Assembly: GCF_010731695.1 (NCBI RefSeq)
Contig: NZ_AP022586.1
Location: 3,596,001-3,660,000 of the forward strand
Source: Mycolicibacterium litorale
Lineage (GTDB): Bacteria > Actinomycetota > Actinomycetes > Mycobacteriales > Mycobacteriaceae
DNA length: 64,000 bases
Reading direction: 5' to 3'
In this document: in pieces, positions 23,266 to 32,078 of the stretch
How the letters are laid out: each line of letters starts with the position of its first letter
Numbering within the stretch: position 1 is the stretch's first letter
Notes under the pieces: model-generated
The model's input: the letters and a program-made list of their open reading frames with translations, nothing else
Told to the model about the DNA's origin: nothing
Databases searched by the model: none
Position numbers and translations under genes: made by a program

Positions 23266-24093
23266 TCAGGTGCCCGGGAGCGAGGTGTGCCCGAGGAATC
23301 CTTCGATCGCGTCGAGCATCTGCCGGCCGTCGAGCAGCGCCCGGTCGTTGTGCCCGGCGCCCGGCACGAGCACGAACTCCTTCGGTTCGGCCGCGGCGTC
23401 GAACAGCCGCCGGCTCAGCCCGGTCGGCACGATGTCGTCACGATCGCCCGCGATCACCAGCACCGGAGCGTCCACGTCGGCGATCCGGTCGATCGACGGA
23501 TAGCGGTCGATCAGCAAGTGGCGCACCGGCAACCACCGGAAGTGCACGGCGCCCACGTCGGCCAGTGAGGTGAACGGTGACCGCAGGATCAACGCGGCCG
23601 GGGGATGCACGACGGCGAGACCGACGGCGACCGCGCCGCCCAGCGATTCGCCGAAGTACACCAGACGGCCCGGGTCGACCTCCCGTTGCGCGGCCAGCCA
23701 GTCGCGGGCCGCGCGGGCGTCGGTGGCCAAACCTTCCTCGGTGGGCCGGCCCGGGTTCCCGCCGTAGCCGCGGTAGTCGAACAGCAGGACCGACAGCCCC
23801 ATCCGGCGCAGCGCCAGCGCGAGCGCCGCGCGCATCGACCGGTCACCACCGTTGCCGTTGAACACCACGACGGCCGGGCCCCGCTGCGCGGCCGGGAAGA
23901 ACCAGGCGCCGAGGTCGACACCGTCGGCGGTGCGGATCACGACATCACGGGCGCCGGACCACACGGCCGCCGCCGACGGGACGGGACCCGGCGCCGGGAA
24001 GTAGATCAACCGGCGCTGCTGGGTCCACAGCAGCGCCAACGCCCCGGTCGCCACGAGGACGACGATAACCACGATGCGTGTCCAGCGGCGCAC
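23266..24093 (-). CDS. Membrane-anchored alpha/beta hydrolase
   Basis: A 275-residue protein with an N-terminal signal anchor (RIVVIVVLVATGALALLW). The nucleophile elbow is YFGESLGGAV, the acid is in VIAGDRDDIVP and the base in VPGAGHNDR. The FDYRGYGGNPG loop resembles the bem46/ABHD13-type family of serine hydrolases that face the outer side of the membrane. GTG 24093 begins one base after the galE3 stop. The substrate is unknown. Confidence 0.8.
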   Translation of the reverse strand: MRRWTRIVVIVVLVATGALALLWTQQRRLIYFPAPGPVPSAAAVWSGARDVVIRTADGVDLGAWFFPAAQRGPAVVVFNGNGGDRSMRAALALALRRMGLSVLLFDYRGYGGNPGRPTEEGLATDARAARDWLAAQREVDPGRLVYFGESLGGAVAVGLAVVHPPAALILRSPFTSLADVGAVHFRWLPVRHLLIDRYPSIDRIADVDAPVLVIAGDRDDIVPTGLSRRLFDAAAEPKEFVLVPGAGHNDRALLDGRQMLDAIEGFLGHTSLPGT

Positions 24094-24094
24094 G

Positions 24095-25126
24095 TCACGC
24101 CCGCAACGGCGCGAAGGCGAACTCGCGCAGTCCGTCCCGCGGATCCACCGCCGCACGGAAGCCCAGCCGTTCGGCGGCCCGGTGCGGTGCCGCGACGATG
24201 TGGCGCACGTCGCCACTGCGGTACTGACCGGTGACCACGGGCGGAGCGGCGCCGCGGATCTCGCACAACTCGGTGGCCACCTCGATGATCGAGATCGGCC
24301 GACCCGAGCAGACGTTGAAGGCCTCGAACCCCGGCAGGGATGACTCGACCGCGGCCAGGTTGGCGGCCGCGACGTCGTCGACGTGGACGAAGTCGCGCAT
24401 CTGCCCGCCGTCCTCGAAAACCCTCGGCACGTCGCCGTTCTCGAGTTCGGAGCGGAAGATCGCCGCGACCCCGCTGTACGGGGTGTCGCGGGGCATGTGG
24501 GGGCCGTAGACGTTGTGGTACCGCAGCGCCACCACCGAGCCGCCCGTCGCCTCGGCCCACGCCAGCGCGTAGTGCTCCTGCGCGACTTTGCTTGCCGCGT
24601 ACAGGCTTCGGGGCCGTAGCGGCTCGTCCTCGCCGACCAGGCGCCACTGCAGCTGCGCGCCACACGCCGGGCAGCGGTGCTCGAACACGCCGGCGTCGAG
24701 GTCGGCGCGGGTGCGTGGCAGCGGATCGACGGGGCCGTGATCGGGGCAGTCGAAGCGGCCCTGGCCGTACACCACCATCGACGACGCCAGCACCAGCTTG
24801 TCGATGCCCGCGGCGAACATCTCGGCGAGCAGCACGGTGGTGCCGTAATCGTTGTGGCTGCCGTACGACGGGGCGTCGGCCGCGTTGACCCCCGCGCCGA
24901 CGACGGCGGCCTGATGACAGACGATGTCCACGCCGTCGAGCAGCGGGGCCAGCGCGGCCGCGTCGCGGACGTCGACGAGGTTCGTGTCCGCCGGCGCCTG
25001 CGCCCCCCGACCGTGGGCGGCGGGCAGCATCACGTCGACGGCGACGACGTCGTGATCCGCCGCTTCCAGTGCCGCGCGCACCCGGGATCCGATGAACCCG
25101 GCCGCGCCGGTCAGCAACACCCTCAT
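24095..25126 (-). CDS. galE3: NAD-dependent sugar epimerase/dehydratase with zinc-ribbon insertion (Rv0536-like)
   Basis: A 343-residue extended [16 protein letters not shown] cofactor loop, Ser115/116 and Tyr176-x3-Lys180 (YAASK). Unusually, residues 127-155 hold Cys127, His130, Cys152 and Cys155 (FDCPDHG and HRCPACG), likely a structural zinc site inserted before the catalytic tyrosine. UDP-glucose 4-epimerase activity is only the historical annotation. It overlaps the pnp stop by 4 bp. Confidence 0.85.
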   Translation of the reverse strand: MRVLLTGAAGFIGSRVRAALEAADHDVVAVDVMLPAAHGRGAQAPADTNLVDVRDAAALAPLLDGVDIVCHQAAVVGAGVNAADAPSYGSHNDYGTTVLLAEMFAAGIDKLVLASSMVVYGQGRFDCPDHGPVDPLPRTRADLDAGVFEHRCPACGAQLQWRLVGEDEPLRPRSLYAASKVAQEHYALAWAEATGGSVVALRYHNVYGPHMPRDTPYSGVAAIFRSELENGDVPRVFEDGGQMRDFVHVDDVAAANLAAVESSLPGFEAFNVCSGRPISIIEVATELCEIRGAAPPVVTGQYRSGDVRHIVAAPHRAAERLGFRAAVDPRDGLREFAFAPLRA

Positions 25127-25917
25127 GGCAACTCGATCGGCAGTGTCACTCCCTCGTGGGGCAGGCAGTGCGTGCACGCCCGCTCCACGTCCACCTGGTC
25201 GATCGCCTCGTGGACCAGTTTCTTGAACGGCACGAGGTTGCGCTGGAACTCCGCGAAGACGTCGACCGTCGTCACCCCCTGCCCGGTCTCGATACCGGCA
25301 TCCAGGTCGGTCACCAGAGCGATTGCGGCGTAACACATCTCGAGCTCCCGGGCGAGCACCGCCTCCGGGTAGCCGGTCATGTTGACCAGCGTGAAGCCCT
25401 GGCTCGCGAACCACTTGCTCTCCGCGCGGGTGGAGAACCGCGGCCCCTGGATCACCACCATCGTGCCACCGTCCACGACACCCGGCAGGCCGGTGGCCGC
25501 CGCGCGCAGCGACGGGCAGTACGGATCGGCGAAACCGACGTGGATGCCGCCGGAGTCGAAATAGGTGTCGTCGCGGCCGCGGGTGCGGTCCACGAGTTGA
25601 TCGGGGACCACCATCGAGCCCGGGCCGAGTTCGGGCACGAGGCTGCCGACCGCGCACGGGCCGAAGATCCGGCGCACCCCGAGCGCGCGCAGCGCCCACA
25701 TGTTCGCGCGGTACGGCACCGTGTGCGGGGAGTACTGGTGGTCGACGCCGTGCCGGGGCAGGAACGCCACCTCGTGCTCGCCGACGGTGCCGACCGTGAT
25801 CGGTGCGCTCGGAAGGCCGTAAGGCGTGTCGAGGTTGACGCTGCGCGCGTCGGGACCGAAGAACGAATAGAAGCCGCTACCACCGATCACACCGAGCATC
25901 GGTCCATTGTGGTCCAT
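25123..25917 (-). CDS. pnp: S-methyl-5'-thioadenosine phosphorylase
   Basis: A 264-residue member of the PNP/MTAP family, corresponding to Rv0535. Visible are [11 protein letters not shown] (phosphate loop), [20 protein letters not shown] and the substrate segment [20 protein letters not shown]. It phosphorolyses methylthioadenosine from polyamine or methionine metabolism to adenine and a ribose phosphate. A second ATG at 25899 (MLGVIGG) is an alternative start. It heads the pnp-galE3-hydrolase operon, divergent from menA. Confidence 0.88.
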   Translation of the reverse strand: MDHNGPMLGVIGGSGFYSFFGPDARSVNLDTPYGLPSAPITVGTVGEHEVAFLPRHGVDHQYSPHTVPYRANMWALRALGVRRIFGPCAVGSLVPELGPGSMVVPDQLVDRTRGRDDTYFDSGGIHVGFADPYCPSLRAAATGLPGVVDGGTMVVIQGPRFSTRAESKWFASQGFTLVNMTGYPEAVLARELEMCYAAIALVTDLDAGIETGQGVTTVDVFAEFQRNLVPFKKLVHEAIDQVDVERACTHCLPHEGVTLPIELP

Positions 25918-25977
25918 CCCCGCTGGTGCCGGGGTGATGGAGGGGCCGCGGGGGCCGGGCGTGCGACGATTGCGCCC

Positions 25978-26847
25978 GTGGCAAGTTTCGCCGAATGGCT
26001 GGAGGGCGCCCGCCCCCGCACGCTGCCCAACGCCGTCTCACCGGTGATCGCCGGCACCGGGGCGGCGGCCTGGCTGGACGGGGCGGTGTGGTGGAAGGCG
26101 CTGCTGGCGTTCGTCGTCGCCGTCGCGCTGATCATCGGGGTGAACTACGCCAACGACTACTCCGACGGCATCCGAGGCACCGACGACGTACGCGCCGGGC
26201 CGCTGCGGTTGGTGGGGTCGAAGCTGGCCTCACCGCGCGCGGTGCTGACCGCGGCGGTGGTGAGCCTGACCGTCGGCGCGGTCGCCGGCCTGGCGCTCGC
26301 GCTGGCCAGTGCGCCGTGGCTGATCGCCGTCGGCGCCGTCTGCATCGCGGGCGCGTGGCTCTACACCGGCGGCTCGAAGCCCTACGGATATATCGGGCTG
26401 GGCGAGGTCGCGGTGTTCGTGTTCTTCGGTCTGGTGGCGGTCCTCGGCACGCAGTACACCCAGGCCATGCGCGTCGACTGGGTCGGGCTCGCGCTGGCCA
26501 TCGCGATGGGCGCGCTGTCCTCGGCGGTGCTGGTCGCCAACAACCTGCGCGACATCCCCACCGACCGCGAATCCGGCAAGATCACGCTGGCCGTGCGGCT
26601 CGGTGACGCCCGCACCCGGCTGCTCTACCAGGCGCTGCTGCTGACCGCGTTCGTGCTCACGCTGGTGCTGGCGCTCGCGACGCCGTGGTGCGCGGTCGGT
26701 CTGGTCGCCCTCCCGCTGGCCGTGCGGGCCGCGCGGCCCGTGCGGGGCGGCCTCGGCGGCAAAGACCTCATCCCCGTGCTGCGCGACACCGGGCTCACGA
26801 TGCTCGTGTGGGCGGTGGCCGTCGCGCTCGCGCTCGCCTTCGGTTAG
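25978..26847 (+). CDS. menA: 1,4-Dihydroxy-2-naphthoate polyprenyltransferase
   Basis: A 289-residue UbiA-fold membrane enzyme with eight to nine helices that prenylates DHNA to demethylmenaquinone. The first Asp-rich motif is [12 protein letters not shown]; the second is [15 protein letters not shown] 25978 gives the known N-terminus type ([21 protein letters not shown]). It lies alone between the pnp operon and a SnoaL-like gene; in M. tuberculosis fabH follows, but not here. Confidence 0.93.
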   Translation: MASFAEWLEGARPRTLPNAVSPVIAGTGAAAWLDGAVWWKALLAFVVAVALIIGVNYANDYSDGIRGTDDVRAGPLRLVGSKLASPRAVLTAAVVSLTVGAVAGLALALASAPWLIAVGAVCIAGAWLYTGGSKPYGYIGLGEVAVFVFFGLVAVLGTQYTQAMRVDWVGLALAIAMGALSSAVLVANNLRDIPTDRESGKITLAVRLGDARTRLLYQALLLTAFVLTLVLALATPWCAVGLVALPLAVRAARPVRGGLGGKDLIPVLRDTGLTMLVWAVAVALALAFG

Positions 26848-26860
26848 GGCGTCAGGCCGT

Positions 26861-27202
26861 TCAGCCCGTCGACGTGCCCGTCCAGTACTCGACGAACCGG
26901 CCGTCGGCCACGCGCAGGATGTCGTTGCCGGTGAACCGCATCGGCCCCTGCTCGCTGGTGCCGCTGCCGACCCAGCGCCCGGCCACCAGATCGCCGTCGA
27001 CCAGCGGTCCGACCTCGATCTCGAACGTCAGGTCCGACAGCATCGCATGGGTCTCGTCGATGATCGCCTGCAACTGCGCGGGCCCGTGCACCTCCCGGCC
27101 GGGCCAGTGCCCGACGAAGTCCTCGGCCACCAGCTCGGCGGCGACGGGCTCTCCGGCCCACAGGCGATTGATCCACTGTTCGTAGAGATCCTTGTGAGTC
27201 AT
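26861..27202 (-). CDS. SnoaL/NTF2-like polyketide-cyclase-fold protein
   Basis: A 113-residue cone-shaped alpha/beta fold: LYEQWINRLWAG, FVGHWPGREVHGPAQ, then VAGRWVGSGT and VADGRFVEYW at the end. Members include isomerases, cyclases and inert binding proteins, so no reaction is assigned. ATG 27202 is preferred to a GTG at 27220. Convergent with menA. Confidence 0.78.
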   Translation of the reverse strand: MTHKDLYEQWINRLWAGEPVAAELVAEDFVGHWPGREVHGPAQLQAIIDETHAMLSDLTFEIEVGPLVDGDLVAGRWVGSGTSEQGPMRFTGNDILRVADGRFVEYWTGTSTG

Positions 27203-27233
27203 GATCAAACACCTACCCACCTGCGCCGCCGGA

Positions 27234-27239
27234 TAAGCT
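27234..27239 (+). promoter_or_regulatory. -10 box of leaderless NarL-type regulator gene
   Basis: TAAGCT, then 7 nt, then ATG 27247. Confidence 0.5.
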
Positions 27240-27246
27240 GCGCGTC

Positions 27247-27900
27247 ATGAGTGCGCTGCGGGTTGTGGTGGCGGACGACGACGTGCTCCTGCGCGAAGGC
27301 GTCGCCAGCCTGCTCGACCGGTCGGGGTTCGAGGTCGTCGGCCAGGCCGGCGACGCCACCGAACTGCTCGACCTCGTGCGAGCTCAGCAACCGCAGGTCG
27401 TCATCGTCGACATCAGGATGCCGCCCACCCACAGCACCGAGGGCCTCGACGCCGCGCGGGTGATCCGTTCGGAGTTCCCCGACACCGGCATCCTGGTGCT
27501 CTCCGCGCACGTCGAGGTCGAGCACGCGACCGAACTGCTCGCGACCGGCCGCGCCATCGGCTACCTGCTCAAGACCCGCGTCACCGACGTCGCCGACTTC
27601 GTCGACACGCTCGAGCGCATCGCCAGGGGCGCCTCGATCGTGGACCCCGCGCTGGTGCAGGAGCTGGTCTCCGCGCGCCGCCGCGACGATCCGCTGGCCG
27701 TGCTCAGCGCGCGCGAGCGGGAGGTGCTGATGCAGATGGCCGAGGGCCGGTCCAATGCCGGTATCGCGCGGCGGCTGTGGGTCACCGAGGGCACCGTCGA
27801 AAAGCACGTGCGCAGCATCCTGACCAAGCTCAACCTGCCGGAGACCGGCGACGATCACCGGCGGGTGCGCGCGGTGATCACCTACCTCGAGGCTCGCTGA
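27247..27900 (+). CDS. NarL/FixJ-type response regulator
   Basis: A 217-residue regulator. Receiver: VADDDV acidic pocket, phospho-acceptor Asp55 (VIVDIRMPP), Lys in LLKTRV. The LuxR-type helix-turn-helix is LSAREREVLMQMAEGRSNAG followed by GTVEKHVRSILTKL. No kinase is adjacent. Its 3' end overlaps by 23 bp a convergent gene for a lone receiver domain, an arrangement that would let antisense transcription link the two. Confidence 0.88.
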   Translation: MSALRVVVADDDVLLREGVASLLDRSGFEVVGQAGDATELLDLVRAQQPQVVIVDIRMPPTHSTEGLDAARVIRSEFPDTGILVLSAHVEVEHATELLATGRAIGYLLKTRVTDVADFVDTLERIARGASIVDPALVQELVSARRRDDPLAVLSAREREVLMQMAEGRSNAGIARRLWVTEGTVEKHVRSILTKLNLPETGDDHRRVRAVITYLEAR

Positions 27901-28282
27901 CCGGACCCCTGTCCGCACCGAGCAGATTGCGGATCGCCGTGGCCGACAGCGAGATCTTGGAGACGAACCCGATCGCCGGGCTGACGGCGAGCATCTCGGC
28001 GAGATCCTGTTCGGCGTAGGTGGATACGAGAATGACCGCCGGGGCGGTCGGCAGGCCCGACCGGTCGAGTTGTTCGGCGAGGTCGAATCCGTTCTCCCCG
28101 CCGAGGTCCACGTCGACCAGTGCGACGTCGGGTTCGAGTTCGCGCGAGTAGCGCAGCGCATCGGCGATGTTGGCCGCGACGGCGACGACGTCGATCCCGG
28201 CGCGGGTGAGCATCGCACGGGCCGCGTCACGGAATTCCGCGCTGTCGTCGACGATCAGACAGCGCACGGCGCGGCGCCCCAC
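27878..28282 (-). CDS. Stand-alone receiver-domain protein
   Basis: A 134-residue protein that is a receiver domain with no output domain: LIVDDSAEFRDAA, phospho-acceptor Asp57 (VALVDVDLGG), Ser/Thr in LVSTYAEQD and Lys in FVSKISL. It may act as a phosphate sink or signal by protein contact. The start may be GTG 28267 instead. It is convergent with, and overlaps, the NarL-type regulator gene. Confidence 0.82.
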   Translation of the reverse strand: MGRRAVRCLIVDDSAEFRDAARAMLTRAGIDVVAVAANIADALRYSRELEPDVALVDVDLGGENGFDLAEQLDRSGLPTAPAVILVSTYAEQDLAEMLAVSPAIGFVSKISLSATAIRNLLGADRGPVSEPRGR

Positions 28283-28374
28283 CGGTTCACGTGACCACCC
28301 TTCCAGACCGACGGCCCCGGTTCATTCCCGCTAACCGGAACTTCTCGACCAGACATACCCGCCGGAGGAGTCCG

Positions 28375-29418
28375 TCACGCGAGAGCGGTCAGCAGGCGGT
28401 CCAGATCGTCGGCGGTGTTGTAGAGGTGGAACCCGACGCGGACCGCCCCGGCCCGCACCGACGCGCGGATACCGGCCTGCCGCAGGCGTTCGGCGGTGTC
28501 CTCCCCGCGCGCCGACGGCAGCGACACGATCGCCGACGGGTTCGGCGGCAGGTCCAGTTCGGCGCGCAGCGTGTCGGCCAGCCCCACCGTGTGCGCCTCG
28601 ACGGCCGCCAGGTCCAGGCCCGCCAACCACGGCAGCGTCAACCCCGCGCCCAGTGCGCCGAACCAGGCCGGTGAGGTGTCGAAGCGCCGCGCGTCGGCGG
28701 CCAGTCGCGGGGGCAGCCCGTAGATCGACTCCCACGGCCGGTCTCCGGCGTACCAGTTCGCGGCGTGGGGTGTCACCGATCCGCCGATCCGTGCACTCAG
28801 CGACAGGAACGCGGTACCGCGCGGCGCCAGCAGCCACTTGTAGACCGACGCCACCGTGACATCGGCCCAGCCGAGGTCGAGCAGCTTCCAGCCGGCCGCC
28901 TGCGTCACGTCGACGATCGTGGTCGTATCGGTGCCGGCGACACTCGCGCGCAGCGTCTCCACGTCGAGCAGCGCACCGGTCGCCGACTGCACCAGGCTGA
29001 CCGTCACGAAGTCGTAATCACCGGCGGTCGCGACGAGTTCGGCCGCGCACAGCTCGGTGAGCGACACCCCGCGGGCGGCCTGCGCGGCGAACGGGAAGGT
29101 GGTGCTGGTGAATTCACCCGCCAGCGTGGCGCCCCGGCTGCCGTCGGGGATCGCGGCGGCCACCAGGCCCAGCGCCGCCGACGCGCTGCCCGCCATCGCC
29201 ACCGAGTCGACCGGCACGCCCACGAGCGCGGCGTAACCCGCCCTGGCATCACGCACGGGCTGGTCGAAGGACTTCGCGTCGAGGGTGCCGGCCTGCCACG
29301 CGGCCAGGCAGTCGTGCAGTGCGCCGATCAGGAAACCGGGTGGCAGCCCGTACGTCGGCGAATTGAGAAAGCCTGCGGCGCCGGGGAATTCAGCGCCAAA
29401 CGCCTGCCGCGACGTCAT
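28375..29418 (-). CDS. Class V aminotransferase-fold PLP enzyme
   Basis: A 347-residue fold-type I PLP protein. The Schiff-base lysine lies in VASVYKWLLAPRG, preceded by the Asp of TIVDVTQAAGWKLLDLG that binds the pyridine nitrogen. Cysteine desulfurase- or EgtE-like roles are possible, but the catalytic Cys loop of NifS-type enzymes is not evident. It overlaps the upstream DUF4229 gene by 4 bp, a coupled pair. The 92-bp gap to its left (28283-28374) shows nothing further. Confidence 0.83.
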   Translation of the reverse strand: MTSRQAFGAEFPGAAGFLNSPTYGLPPGFLIGALHDCLAAWQAGTLDAKSFDQPVRDARAGYAALVGVPVDSVAMAGSASAALGLVAAAIPDGSRGATLAGEFTSTTFPFAAQAARGVSLTELCAAELVATAGDYDFVTVSLVQSATGALLDVETLRASVAGTDTTTIVDVTQAAGWKLLDLGWADVTVASVYKWLLAPRGTAFLSLSARIGGSVTPHAANWYAGDRPWESIYGLPPRLAADARRFDTSPAWFGALGAGLTLPWLAGLDLAAVEAHTVGLADTLRAELDLPPNPSAIVSLPSARGEDTAERLRQAGIRASVRAGAVRVGFHLYNTADDLDRLLTALA

Positions 29419-29732
29419 GCCTCGGCGTCACCGGGCGGCTGTTCGCCGCGCAGCCGGGCCTGCAGCTGCTCACGGTCCCTACGGCGCTGCTCGTCGAAGG
29501 CGGCGATACTCGCGGTCGCCCGCCTGCGCAGCGGCGCGAACAGCCAGATGCCCAGTGGCAGCGAGATCACCAGCGCGAACAAGATCGCGATGACCAACGG
29601 AAACTCCTGCAGTCCCAGCAGCCGCCCGACTCCGTAGATCACCGCCGCGAGGGCCGCCACCAGTAACAGACGGGCCCCGACGTAGACGAGCACATCGGCG
29701 ACGAGACGGGATCCTTGCCGACCTTTTGACAC
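29415..29732 (-). CDS. DUF4229-type small membrane protein (Rv0531-like)
   Basis: A 105-residue protein, the same length as Rv0531. Two membrane helices (VADVLVYVGARLLLVAALAA and FPLVIAILFALVISLPLGIW) are followed by a charged tail rich in Arg, Glu and Gln that may form a coiled coil. GTG 29732 has a leaderless -10 box. The function is unknown. Confidence 0.8.
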   Translation of the reverse strand: MSKGRQGSRLVADVLVYVGARLLLVAALAAVIYGVGRLLGLQEFPLVIAILFALVISLPLGIWLFAPLRRRATASIAAFDEQRRRDREQLQARLRGEQPPGDAEA

Positions 29733-29739
29733 GCACCTG

Positions 29740-29745
29740 AGCCTA
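29740..29745 (-). promoter_or_regulatory. -10 box of leaderless DUF4229 operon
   Basis: On the minus strand TAGGCT, then 7 nt, then GTG 29732. A divergent -10-like TATATT lies at 29757-29762 for the small plus-strand gene. Confidence 0.5.
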
Positions 29746-29780
29746 CCGACGGCGCGTATATTCGATGGCAGGAGGTTTGA

Positions 29781-29945
29781 GTGGCGTATTTGCTCCTGAT
29801 AATCGTTCTGGCCGGTCTGTTCTACGTCGGTTGGCGGCTCATTCGGGTCAGCGCGACCCGGCCGCAGCCGCGTGTGATCGGACCGGACGACGACCCGGAT
29901 TTTCTCCGGCGTCTCGGCCAGGACGACAACAACCCGCGGCAATAG
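29781..29945 (+). CDS. 54-residue single-TM protein
   Basis: A short gene: GTG 29781, with AGGAGGT at 29770-29776, to TAG 29943-29945. The product has one N-terminal helix (AYLLLIIVLAGLFYVGW) and then a basic and an acidic segment (PDDDPDFLRRLGQ). The very good ribosome site, membrane helix and divergent promoter spacing mark it as a real gene. I believe a similar small gene exists next to Rv0530, but no function is known. Confidence 0.78.
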   Translation: MAYLLLIIVLAGLFYVGWRLIRVSATRPQPRVIGPDDDPDFLRRLGQDDNNPRQ

Positions 29946-29970
29946 TCCCGCGGGTCCGCCCGGCTGCCGG

Positions 29971-31104
29971 CTAGGCGCGGTTGCCGGCGAATCCGTCGGC
30001 CACCACCCCAGCCAGTTCGAGTAGTGCCTCACGGGTCGCCGGCTTGAGACGGTCGAGGCTGATCTCCGCGCCCTCCTCCAGATGCGGGTCGAACGGCACC
30101 ACCTTCACCGCGCGGCAACGCCGGGAGAAGTGGTCGGAGACCTTCTGCAGATCGACCTTCCCCGACCGCGGCCGCACTGCGTTGATCACCGCGATCGCGT
30201 TGGCCACCAGCGCCTGATGACCGTGCGCGTCGAGCCAGTCGAGCGTGGCCGAGGCGCTGCGCGCCCCGTCCACCGAACCGGAACTGATCACGACCAGCAC
30301 GTCGGCGTTGGCCAGCACCGCCGTCATCGCCGAATGCATGAGCCCGGTCCCGCAGTCGGTCAGCACCAGGCTGTAGAAGCGTTCGAGCACCTCGAGCGTG
30401 CGCGTGTAGTCGTCGGAGCTGAACGCCTCCGACACCGCCGGATCGGTCTCGGAGGCGAGCACCTCGAGCCGGCTGGGCCCCTGCGAGGTGTACGCCCGCA
30501 CATCGCTGTAGCGCTCGATGCCCTCGGCGTCGCGCAGCAGGTGCCGCACCGTGGCCGTCGTCTCCAGCGGCACCTTCTGGCTCAACGTGCCCCGGTCGGG
30601 ATTCGCGTCGACGGCCACCACGCGGTCCCCGCGGATGGAGGCGAACGTCGCGCCCAGCGTCGCGGTGATCGTGGTCTTGCCGACCCCGCCCTTGAGTGAC
30701 AGGACCGCGATCCGGTAGCAGCCGTTGAGCGGTTGTTTGACCCGCGTGACGAGGCCGTCGCGCTGCGCGGCCCGGGGGTCCCCGATGTTGACGAGCTTGA
30801 ACGTCGACAGATACAGCCACTTGCGCCACCCGTGGGAGGGTGCGGACTTGCGCTGGCCGAGGAGCGCCACCGTGGACAGGTCGAGGTACGGCGTCGGCGG
30901 GACGGGCAGCGGCTGGGACACCGGCTGCGAGTCGGTGACGGGCGGTGGTGCCGGGACCGCGCCCTGGACCGCCGCCGGGTCGATGGCCGGCATCCCGTGC
31001 GGCGGTGTGGGGGCAGACCACTCCGGCGGCGTGGGGGGCTCACCGGCGGCCGGGTCACGGAACCGCTGCTGGGCCCGGAACCCGCCCGGGGAGTGGTCGC
31101 CCAT
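29971..31104 (-). CDS. MinD/ParA-type ATPase with Pro-rich N-terminus (Rv0530-like)
   Basis: A 377-residue protein. Residues 1-75 are rich in Pro and Ala; the ATPase starts at about residue 128 with the deviant Walker A LKGGVGKTTITATLG, then VAVDANPDRGTLS and LVLTDCGTGLMH. It resembles the C-terminal halves of EspI/EccCb-associated ATPases and may position or regulate a membrane complex. ATG 31104 overlaps the ccsA stop (TGATG). It is last gene of the cytochrome maturation operon. Confidence 0.85.
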   Translation of the reverse strand: MGDHSPGGFRAQQRFRDPAAGEPPTPPEWSAPTPPHGMPAIDPAAVQGAVPAPPPVTDSQPVSQPLPVPPTPYLDLSTVALLGQRKSAPSHGWRKWLYLSTFKLVNIGDPRAAQRDGLVTRVKQPLNGCYRIAVLSLKGGVGKTTITATLGATFASIRGDRVVAVDANPDRGTLSQKVPLETTATVRHLLRDAEGIERYSDVRAYTSQGPSRLEVLASETDPAVSEAFSSDDYTRTLEVLERFYSLVLTDCGTGLMHSAMTAVLANADVLVVISSGSVDGARSASATLDWLDAHGHQALVANAIAVINAVRPRSGKVDLQKVSDHFSRRCRAVKVVPFDPHLEEGAEISLDRLKPATREALLELAGVVADGFAGNRA

Positions 31105-32078
31105 CAACCCACCCCGGCGTAGGAGTGCAGGCCGACGGTGACGAGGTTGATGAAGAACAGGTTGAACACCATCGCCACGAAGCCGACCACGTTGATCCAC
31201 GCGGCTTTACGGTCCCGCCAGCCGGCGGTCGACCGGGCGTGCAGGTAGGCGGCGTAGACCACCCACGCGATGAACGACACGGTCTCCTTGGGGTCCCAGC
31301 CCCAGTAACGGCCCCACGCCTCCTCGGCCCAGATGGCGCCGAAGATCACCCCGAAACCGAACACCGGGAACGCGAAGATCGTCGTGCGGTAGGCGATGCG
31401 GTCGAGGGTCTGTGCGTCCGGCAGGCGCTGCACGACGCGGGCCACCGCGCCGTCGTGTCCGGGCTGACCGAACCGCGACATCTTGACCAGGAACAGGATG
31501 CTGGCCACACCGCCGACCAGGAACACCCCGGAGCCGAGGCTGACCACCGAGACGTGGATGGGCAGCCAGTACGACTGCAGCGCGGGCATGACCGGCGCGG
31601 CGTGCGAGTACAGCCAACGTCCCGACACCGTCAGCAGGATCAGCACGGGGACCAGGACGAACACCCACAGCGCGCGGTACTGCGGGCGGCGCAGCACCAC
31701 TGCGGCGGCCACCAGACCGCAGAACGACGTCAGGTTGATGAACTCGTACATGTTGCCCCACGGCACCCGTGAGGTGGACAGGCCGCGCAGCACGATGCAC
31801 GCCAGCAGCAGCGCGGTGCCGACGTAGACCAGCGCCAGACCGGCCGACCCGATGCGCTCGTCGGCCGGGCGGCGCGGGATGTCGGCGACGATGCCCGGGC
31901 TGGCGCTGTCGGCGCCGACGGAGGCGCCGACGAGTTCGCGGTCGGCGACCTTGCGGCTGCGGCTGTAGGCCAGTTCGACGGCTAGCAGCAGCAGCGCCAC
32001 GACCAGCACCACCACCGACGACGTGAACGCCCAGTCGGAATACCGGGCGAGACCGAGGTCGACCTCCGGACTGTTCAT
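31104..32078 (-). CDS. ccsA: Cytochrome c biogenesis protein CcsA (CcsB/ResC type)
   Basis: A 324-residue membrane protein of system II cytochrome c maturation, which with ResB carries heme outwards and attaches it to apocytochrome c. The heme-handling WWD motif is AWGRYWGWDPKETVSF, flanked by conserved His (SHAAPVMPALQSYWLPIHV and YLHARST). ATG 32078 overlaps the resB stop as ATGA. Corresponds to Rv0529. Confidence 0.93.
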   Translation of the reverse strand: MNSPEVDLGLARYSDWAFTSSVVVLVVALLLLAVELAYSRSRKVADRELVGASVGADSASPGIVADIPRRPADERIGSAGLALVYVGTALLLACIVLRGLSTSRVPWGNMYEFINLTSFCGLVAAAVVLRRPQYRALWVFVLVPVLILLTVSGRWLYSHAAPVMPALQSYWLPIHVSVVSLGSGVFLVGGVASILFLVKMSRFGQPGHDGAVARVVQRLPDAQTLDRIAYRTTIFAFPVFGFGVIFGAIWAEEAWGRYWGWDPKETVSFIAWVVYAAYLHARSTAGWRDRKAAWINVVGFVAMVFNLFFINLVTVGLHSYAGVG

